This document shows, piece by piece, positions 1-3,814 of a stretch of 5,555 nt of DNA. Both the position numbers and the translations under genes were made by a program. Source of the DNA: an uncultured Eubacteriales bacterium. GTDB lineage: Bacteria > Bacillota > Clostridia > Oscillospirales > UMGS1783. Position 1 is the first letter of the stretch. Each line of letters starts with the position of its first letter. The notes beneath the pieces are model-generated. The model was given only the letters and a program-made list of their open reading frames with translations. It had not been told where the DNA came from and did no database searches. The DNA lies in contig CAJLRT010000087.1 in the NCBI GenBank assembly GCA_905209135.1, positions 1-5,555 on the forward strand, read 5' to 3'.

Positions 1-2312
1 AGGGTTTGTTCGAAGTCCGGGAGGTGCATGTTGCTCCGGGCGTGAATTCCGGGGGCTATAGCCGCAAAGCAGGGGGCGCACAGCAGGTTGAACGCGAGGA
101 ACGAGTACCCGCTCAGCATGGAAAAGGCCGCGGCGACATTGCTGTACACGGAGCCGGACGCGCCGTAGAGAATGCCCATGGTGCCGACGATGTTCTCCTT
201 GGCGATCAGCCCGGTAATCGAAGCCACCGTCGCCTGCCAGGTGCCCCAGCCGAGCGGCGCGAAAATCCAGGCGATGGCGCCGCCGATGCCGGCGAGAATC
301 GAGTGGCTGATTTCATCCTCCGCCAGCATCCGGAAACTCCCGTCCACAACGCCGAAGAAACTGAGGAACCAGACCAGGATCGTGGAGAGCAGGATAATGG
401 TGCCGGCCTTTTTGATAAAGGACCAGCCGCGTTCCCACATGGACCGGAGCACATTGCCGACGGTGGGCAGGTGATATGCGGGCAGTTCCATGACGAACGG
501 AGCCGGGTCGCCCGCGAACATCCTGGTTTTCTTGAGCATGACGCCGGAGATGATGATGCAGGCCATGCCCAGGAAATAGGCCGAGGTGGAGACCCAGGGC
601 GAGCCGCCGAAGATCGCGCCGGCGATCATGGCGATAAAGGGAACTTTCGCGCCGCAGGGGATAAAGGTAGTCGTCATAATCGTCATGCGTCGGTCGCGTT
701 CATTTTCAATGGTTCTGGACGCCATAATGCCGGGGATGCCGCAGCCCGTGCCGATCAGGATGGGGATGAACGACTTGCCGGAAAGGCCGAACTTGCGGAA
801 CACGCGGTCGAGCACGAACGCAATGCGGGCCATATAGCCGCAGGCCTCCAGAAACGCGAGCAGCAGGAACAGCACGAGCATCTGCGGCACAAAGCCCAGC
901 ACAGCGCCTACGCCGGCCACAATGCCGTCGAGAATCAGGCCGCTGAGCCAGTCGGGGGCGTTGGCGGCTGTCAGGCCGTTTTCCACCAGCACGGGAATGC
1001 CGGGCACCCAGACGCCGTAGCCGGCGGGGTCGGGTTCGGCGTAATCGTATCCGCGCAGCGTGTCTGCGGCGGCCTGCAGGTCCTTGCCGGTATAGACGGC
1101 CAGCTCGGTGGAGAGGTCCTCCTCGTTCACAATCTCAATACTGGCCTCGTCGGCGGATGAGAACTGCGCCGCATACGATTCCAGCAGCTTTGATGCCGCC
1201 GCGGCGTCAAAGCCCTCCGCTTCAGTGTCCAGGGCTTCGGCAAGCTCGTCTGCGCCCGCTTCTCCCGTACCAATGAACGCGTTGACGGCGTTCATCGCTT
1301 CGGTGTATTCGTCGGAAGCGTCGCTGTACGCGGAGGAGCCGATGCCCAGCAGATGCCAGCCGTCGCCGAACAGGCCGTCGTTGGCCCAGTCCGTCGCCGC
1401 CGTGCCCACCGTCACCATGGAGAGGTAGTAGACCAGGAACATCACAACTGCAAAAATGGGCAGCCCAAGCCAGCGGTTGGTCACAACCTTGTCGATCTTG
1501 TCGGAGACGGAGAGCTTTCCGGCGTTCTTTTTCCTGTAACAGGATTTGATGATGGATGCGATATAGATATACCGCTCGTTTGTAATAATGCTCTCCGCGT
1601 CGTCGTCCAGCTCCTTTTCGGCGGCCTGGATGTCCGCTTCGATATGGTCGAGGGTGGTTTTGTCGATCTTGAGCTGGCCGAGCACCTTGTCGTCCCGTTC
1701 AAAGATCTTGACCGCATACCAGCGCTGCTGTTCTTCCGGCAGGTTATGTACGGCCGCTTCCTCAATGTGCGCGATGGCGTGCTCGACCGTGCCGGAGAAA
1801 GTGTGCATCGGCACGGTCTTTGTGTTCTTTGCCGCGTCGATGGCCGCCTGCGCGGCCTCCATTACGCCCGTGCCCTTGAGCGCGGAGATCTCGACGACGT
1901 TGCACCCGAGCTGACGGGACAGCTCCGCCGTGTCGATCCGGTCGCCGTTTTTCTTGACCACGTCCATCATGTTGATCGCGACGACTACGGGAATGCCGAG
2001 TTCGGTTAGCTGGGTCGTCAAATAGAGGTTCCGTTCTAGGTTCGTGCCGTCAATGATGTTCAATATCACGTCCGGCCTCTCGCCGATCAGGTAGTTGCGG
2101 GCCACCACTTCCTCCAGCGTGTAAGGGGAAAGGGAATAGATGCCCGGCAGGTCGGTCACCACCACGTCGGCATGCTTTTTGAGTTTGCCCTCCTTTTTCT
2201 CCACCGTGACGCCCGGCCAGTTGCCGACGAACTGGTTGGAGCCGGTGAGGGCGTTGAACAGGGTTGTTTTCCCGCTGTTCGGGTTGCCCGCAAGGGCGAT
2301 TCTTATATCCAT
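1..2312 (-). CDS. feoB: FeoB, ferrous iron transport GTPase/permease (C-terminus cut by window edge)
   Basis: Inner-membrane Fe(II) importer with an N-terminal G-protein domain. I translated 770 uninterrupted codons from the ATG at 2310-2312, preceded by GAGGAA seven bases upstream. G-domain motifs: G1 GNPNSGKT (residues 9-16), G2 Thr36, G3 DLPG (54-57), G4 NMMD (114-117), G5 SALKG (143-147). A helical GDI-like region follows, then the membrane part: first TM segment about 283-300, the Cys gate motif GTGCGIPG (521-528), IPCGAK (551-556), GLIAKENIVGT (701-711) and LLCAPCFAAI (743-752). An acidic, Ala-rich stretch at about 305-455 separates the first two TM regions; I associate this with clostridial FeoB, and E. 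coli FeoB is shorter there. After Ile752 the sequence no longer resembles the family, which normally continues GAI-x-REM and further TM helices. Last gene seen in the feoA-feoA-feoB operon. Identity is certain; the tail is doubtful. Confidence 0.97.
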   Translation of the reverse strand, partial: MDIRIALAGNPNSGKTTLFNALTGSNQFVGNWPGVTVEKKEGKLKKHADVVVTDLPGIYSLSPYTLEEVVARNYLIGERPDVILNIIDGTNLERNLYLTTQLTELGIPVVVAINMMDVVKKNGDRIDTAELSRQLGCNVVEISALKGTGVMEAAQAAIDAAKNTKTVPMHTFSGTVEHAIAHIEEAAVHNLPEEQQRWYAVKIFERDDKVLGQLKIDKTTLDHIEADIQAAEKELDDDAESIITNERYIYIASIIKSCYRKKNAGKLSVSDKIDKVVTNRWLGLPIFAVVMFLVYYLSMVTVGTAATDWANDGLFGDGWHLLGIGSSAYSDASDEYTEAMNAVNAFIGTGEAGADELAEALDTEAEGFDAAAASKLLESYAAQFSSADEASIEIVNEEDLSTELAVYTGKDLQAAADTLRGYDYAEPDPAGYGVWVPGIPVLVENGLTAANAPDWLSGLILDGIVAGVGAVLGFVPQMLVLFLLLAFLEACGYMARIAFVLDRVFRKFGLSGKSFIPILIGTGCGIPGIMASRTIENERDRRMTIMTTTFIPCGAKVPFIAMIAGAIFGGSPWVSTSAYFLGMACIIISGVMLKKTRMFAGDPAPFVMELPAYHLPTVGNVLRSMWERGWSFIKKAGTIILLSTILVWFLSFFGVVDGSFRMLAEDEISHSILAGIGGAIAWIFAPLGWGTWQATVASITGLIAKENIVGTMGILYGASGSVYSNVAAAFSMLSGYSFLAFNLLCAPCFAAIAPGIHARSNMHLPDFEQT

Positions 2313-2334
2313 AGCAGCTTCCTCGCTTTCTTGG

Positions 2335-2350
2335 GTTAGCATGCGCTAAC
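2335..2350. promoter_or_regulatory. Candidate metal-repressor operator upstream of feoB (GTTAGC-N4-GCTAAC)
   Basis: Perfect 6+6 bp inverted repeat with a 4-bp spacer (ATGC). It ends 22 bp before the feoB start codon, immediately ahead of its ribosome binding site. The arms are identical to those of the box at 2921-2936, and the two 16-mers agree at 13 of 16 positions read on the minus strand. The only other hexamer half-site I noticed, inside feoB, has no partner, so two full boxes in one operon are unlikely to be chance. The obvious candidate binder is the adjacent DtxR-family protein (inference). I see no good promoter hexamers just upstream of this copy, so it might act as an elongation block, serve an unrecognised promoter, or form a small RNA hairpin near the Shine-Dalgarno. 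Confidence 0.65.
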
Positions 2351-2367
2351 TATTGATCTGAAAGAAT

Positions 2368-2383
2368 GGGGGGACGTCCCCCC
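2368..2383 (-). other. Perfect GC palindrome / hairpin between feoA and feoB
   Basis: Six G, ACGT, six C: a perfect 16-bp palindrome starting 11 bases after the feoA stop codon. As RNA it would form a very stable 6-bp all-GC stem with a 4-base loop. On the minus strand it is followed by ATTCTTTC, a poor U tract, so a full intrinsic terminator is doubtful. A partial terminator, a 3' stability element for the feoA mRNA, or a processing boundary are all possible. It lies 17 bp upstream of the operator-like box in front of feoB. Confidence 0.6.
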
Positions 2384-2394
2384 GGCGGCGCGGT

Positions 2395-2616
2395 CTATTC
2401 AACTTCGATCATGTCGGCGTCCGCCTTTCGGATCGAGAGTTCATAGCCGCGTACGGTCACTTCAATCGGATCGCCCAGCGGCGCCACCTTGCGTATGCGG
2501 ACGTCGACCCCCTTGGTGAGGCCCATGTCCATAATCCGCCTCTTGACCGCGCCCTCGCCGTGCAGCTTGACAACCCTGGCTGTGTCGCCGACCTTAACGG
2601 ATCGCAGCGTTTTCAT
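2395..2616 (-). CDS. feoA: FeoA domain protein (proximal copy, next to feoB)
   Basis: Small cytosolic SH3-like protein of 73 residues, a normal length for FeoA, thought to assist or modulate the FeoB transporter. Family features seen: VGDTARVVKLHGEG at 9-22, the conserved RRIMDMGLTKG turn at 26-36, APLGDPIEV at 45-53 and the closing VRGYELSIRKADADMIEV. The frame stays open 13 codons further upstream, but ATG 2614-2616 is chosen because AAAGGAGG (2626-2633) sits nine bases before it. The upstream alternative start would lie inside the AT-rich spacer and lacks a ribosome binding site. Second gene of the feo operon, 35 bp after the distal feoA and 82 bp before feoB. It differs clearly from the other copy, so this is not a recent duplication. 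Confidence 0.95.
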   Translation of the reverse strand: MKTLRSVKVGDTARVVKLHGEGAVKRRIMDMGLTKGVDVRIRKVAPLGDPIEVTVRGYELSIRKADADMIEVE

Positions 2617-2651
2617 TGCCCTTTTCCTCCTTTGGCTTATATTATATAAAA

Positions 2652-2864
2652 TCAAACCATGATTCTGCGCGCCATCTCTTCGCTGATCGCAACCCGCGAT
2701 TCCTTGACTTTGACGATCACGTTCCCGCCCAGCATCGTGATGATGGTGACGTCACCGCCGACGACGAACCCCAGGTTCTCCAGGTGCTTTTTCACTTCCG
2801 GGCTCCCGCCGATTTTTTTAATGGTGTTTGCGTCTCCAATGCTTGCCAGCGCCAGCGGCATCAT
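2652..2864 (-). CDS. feoA: FeoA domain protein (distal copy, first gene of the feo operon)
   Basis: Second small SH3-like FeoA protein, 70 residues. It begins MMPLALASIGD and carries the conserved pattern IKKIGG (15-20), HLENLGFVVG (27-36), LGGNVIVKV (45-53), SRVAIS (56-61) and the ending MARRIMV. The 'GGN-IVxV-x-SRVAI' type is the one I associate with the first of two tandem feoA genes in Clostridia. Upstream in-frame ATGs exist, but AGAGGG (2871-2876) abuts one and leaves six bases to ATG 2862-2864 and nine to ATG 2859-2861, so translation starts at one of these two. The gene is read from the strong promoter at 2944-2972 with a leader of about 73 bases. Its presumed role is to support FeoB-driven Fe(II) uptake; how the two FeoA copies divide the work is unknown. 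Confidence 0.94.
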   Translation of the reverse strand: MMPLALASIGDANTIKKIGGSPEVKKHLENLGFVVGGDVTIITMLGGNVIVKVKESRVAISEEMARRIMV

Positions 2865-2900
2865 AATCATCCCTCTTTTTATTCCGGTATCCATAATCAA

Positions 2901-2918
2901 AACTGTACGAACGCAGTT
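2901..2918 (-). other. Small hairpin in the feo mRNA leader
   Basis: AACTG and CAGTT arms (5 bp, extendable by a G-U pair) around an 8-base loop, in the leader between the operator box and the first feoA. The stem is weak, no T run follows, and it does not resemble a metal riboswitch I know. It may have no function. Confidence 0.25.
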
Positions 2919-2920
2919 CA

Positions 2921-2936
2921 GTTAGCTATCGCTAAC
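2921..2936. promoter_or_regulatory. Candidate operator at the feo transcription start (GTTAGC-N4-GCTAAC)
   Basis: Perfect 6+6 bp inverted repeat with spacer TATC, beginning 7 bp downstream of the feo -10 hexamer, so it covers the expected start site and first transcribed bases. That is a classic repressor position. The arms match those of the box ahead of feoB. They resemble the TTAG/CTAA half-sites of DtxR/IdeR boxes, but the spacing differs: GTTAG-N6-CTAAC here against GTTAG-N1-CTAAC at the centre of the DtxR consensus. Most likely bound by the divergently encoded DtxR-family protein loaded with Fe(II) or Mn(II) (inference). Confidence 0.8.
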
Positions 2937-2943
2937 CATAACT

Positions 2944-2972
2944 ATGATAAATCATTGCGGCCCGCTTGTCAA
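2944..2972 (-). promoter_or_regulatory. feoA-feoA-feoB promoter (sigma-A type)
   Basis: On the minus strand a perfect TTGACA (2967-2972), a 17-bp spacer and TATCAT (2944-2949, 5 of 6 matches to TATAAT). The start site is expected near 2937, giving a leader of about 73 bases. Near-consensus strength fits an operon that must be actively repressed. Each functional part overlaps a dyad: the start-site box (2921-2936), ATGAT-AA-ATCAT on the -10 (2944-2955), and CCGCTTG-T-CAAGCGG on the -35 (2962-2976). Confidence 0.88.
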
Positions 2973-2976
2973 GCGG
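2962..2976. promoter_or_regulatory. 15-bp palindrome over the feo -35 element
   Basis: CCGCTTG-T-CAAGCGG: perfect 7-bp arms around a single base, with the -35 hexamer lying in its right-central part. The sequence is unlike the GTTAGC boxes, so if it is an operator it would serve a different protein. Its centre is about 40 bp from the centre of the start-site box. It could also be an incidental palindrome. Confidence 0.4.
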
Positions 2977-3000
2977 AAATGAACAATTTTTTGCGGAAAT
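2973..3000. repeat. Short direct repeat GCGGAAAT upstream of the feo promoter
   Basis: GCGGAAAT occurs at 2973-2980 and 2993-3000, offset by exactly 20 bp (about two helical turns), immediately upstream of the feo -35. Phased direct repeats in this position could be an activator site. At eight bases each, chance is also plausible. Confidence 0.25.
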
Positions 3001-3006
3001 AATTTC

Positions 3007-3029
3007 ATCCCGCCGGACGGAAGCGGGAT
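3007..3029. other. Dyad between the divergent promoters
   Basis: ATCCCGC, 9-base spacer, GCGGGAT: perfect 7-bp arms. It lies upstream of both the feo promoter and the regulator promoter, so neither of their transcripts would include it as RNA. It could be a DNA-binding site acting on either promoter or the remnant of a terminator. A separate 10-bp palindrome, TTTCGCGAAA, follows at 3043-3052. Confidence 0.35.
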
Positions 3030-3065
3030 TTGTGCGGGCCTTTTTCGCGAAACGCAAAGACATAT

Positions 3066-3094
3066 TTGAATTTTCCCCGCCTTTGTGTTATGAT
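3066..3094 (+). promoter_or_regulatory. Promoter of the DtxR-family regulator
   Basis: TTGAAT (3066-3071), 17-bp spacer, TATGAT (3089-3094), followed by an A-rich start region. The expected leader is only about 25 bases, ending in the GGAGG at 3114-3118. No GTTAGC-type box overlaps it, so direct autorepression through that motif is not indicated. Confidence 0.75.
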
Positions 3095-3124
3095 AAAAAA
3101 AGATTTTGAAAAAGGAGGATGGGT

Positions 3125-3505
3125 ATGCATCTGCAGGAGTCCGGCGAAATGTATCTGGAAACCATATATATCCTGTCCCGCAGGGGGGATGTCCGCTCGC
3201 TGGACGTCGCCGAGTACATGGGGTACTCCAAGCCCAGCGTCAGCCGCGCTGTGGGGCTGCTCAAAAGCGCCGGCTATATCGCCGTGGACCAGAACGGATA
3301 TATCACCCTCACCGCTTCCGGCGGCGAAATCGCCGCCAAAATCTATGAACGCCATACAATGCTCACGGAGTTTCTGGTCCGTCTGGGCGTAGAGGAGAGC
3401 GTCGCGTCGGAGGACGCGTGTAAAGTCGAGCATGTCATCAGCGACCAGACCTTCGAGGCGATCAAGGCGCATGTGCGCGGCTGCGGAAAAGACGCGCGCG
3501 GCTGA
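3125..3505 (+). CDS. DtxR/MntR-family metal-dependent transcriptional repressor (short form)
   Basis: 126-residue winged-helix repressor, presumed to sense Fe(II) or Mn(II) and control the divergent feo operon. N-terminal HTH at about 1-65, with recognition helix SKPSVSRAVGLLKSAGYI (35-52) and wing to about 63; the dimerisation and metal-binding helices run to about 118. Metal-ligand positions by comparison with the family: Met9, His77, Cys99, Glu102, His103. Met9 and Cys99 match DtxR Met10 and Cys102, whereas B. subtilis MntR has Asp and Glu there, which favours iron sensing. DtxR ancillary-site residues Glu83 and His98 correspond to Thr81 and Ser95, so that site is probably absent. No C-terminal SH3-like domain, as in MntR. 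ATG 3125 is chosen over in-frame ATG 3119 because GGAGG (3114-3118) abuts the latter. Symbol withheld because mntR and ideR are both defensible. Confidence 0.93.
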   Translation: MHLQESGEMYLETIYILSRRGDVRSLDVAEYMGYSKPSVSRAVGLLKSAGYIAVDQNGYITLTASGGEIAAKIYERHTMLTEFLVRLGVEESVASEDACKVEHVISDQTFEAIKAHVRGCGKDARG

Positions 3506-3510
3506 GGTCG

Positions 3511-3552
3511 CGGCCGCGCATTGATCTCCTGTCCGCAGGCGGCTGTTTTTTT
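3511..3552 (+). terminator. Intrinsic terminator of the regulator gene (first)
   Basis: CGGCCGC (3511-3517) pairs with GCGGCTG (3539-3545) as a 7-bp stem with one G-U pair and a 21-base loop, followed at once by seven T (3546-3552). It starts five bases after the stop codon. Confidence 0.7.
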
Positions 3553-3564
3553 AAAATCAGAACA

Positions 3565-3606
3565 GGGCCGGCTCTCATGTCCGCATGGTGCCGCGCCCGT
3601 TTTTTT
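3565..3606 (+). terminator. Intrinsic terminator (second, stronger)
   Basis: GGGCCGGC (3565-3572) pairs with GCCG-C-GCCC (3590-3598) with a single bulged C. The loop can fold further through CATG-TCCG-CATG. The stem is followed by G and then seven T (3600-3606). Together with the first terminator it insulates the downstream YyaL-type gene from the regulator transcript. Confidence 0.75.
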
Positions 3607-3814
3607 ATCCCGCGCATAGCCGCAAAAAATCGCGCAGCCTCGCCGGTTCGGAGCGGGGATGATATATCCCCCGCGCCGTGCGCGCGGAAAACGCATTTTT
3701 TCAGGTCTGCTCCGCCGCGCCTGATTCAGACGGAGACGCCGCGCTCCTTTTGCGCGGATGGCGGCGCGCAGACGGCGCATACTAGTGGCAGAATATTTTG
3801 GATGAGGTGATACA
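3607..3814. other. GC-rich non-coding gap with small hairpins ahead of the YyaL-type gene
   Basis: No convincing gene lies here. Two local inverted repeats stand out: GCGGGGAT / ATCCCCCGC with one bulge and a 5-base loop (3653-3674), and CCGCGC / GCGCGG with a 7-base loop (3739-3757). Neither has a following T run. I could not find a pair of promoter hexamers with good spacing; CATACT at 3778-3783 is the best -10-like word but lacks a -35. The ribosome binding site of the next gene, GAGGTG, closes the gap. Confidence 0.5.

Noticed and set aside
6..1160. Long plus-strand open frame (384 codons) opposite feoB
   Set aside because: It is antisense to the well-conserved FeoB membrane domain; its translation is rich in Gly, His, Glu and Arg with no recognisable domain, as expected of a shadow frame in GC-rich DNA.
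1353..2009. Plus-strand open frame of 218 codons opposite the FeoB G domain region
   Set aside because: Antisense shadow of feoB; the G1-G5 motifs on the minus strand settle the coding strand.
2005..2010. GTTAGC half-site inside feoB
   Set aside because: No inverted partner at the N4 distance; a single 6-base match in coding sequence is expected by chance.
2641..2646. TATAAT word on the minus strand between the two feoA genes
   Set aside because: No acceptable -35 hexamer at the right distance (CGCAGA at that place); most likely just the AT-rich spacer ahead of the feoA ribosome binding site.
2616..3002. Plus-strand open frame of 128 codons across the distal feoA and feo promoter
   Set aside because: It overlaps feoA in antisense and runs through the feo promoter and operator; no ribosome binding site or known domain.
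3679..3700. Short stem (TGCG/CGCA) followed by six T in the gap before the YyaL-type gene
   Set aside because: Only a 4-5 bp stem, too weak to call a third terminator, and no gene ends nearby.
3577..3810. Plus-strand open frame of 77 codons in the gap before the YyaL-type gene
   Set aside because: It begins inside the loop of the second terminator hairpin, has no ribosome binding site, and its product has no recognisable features.
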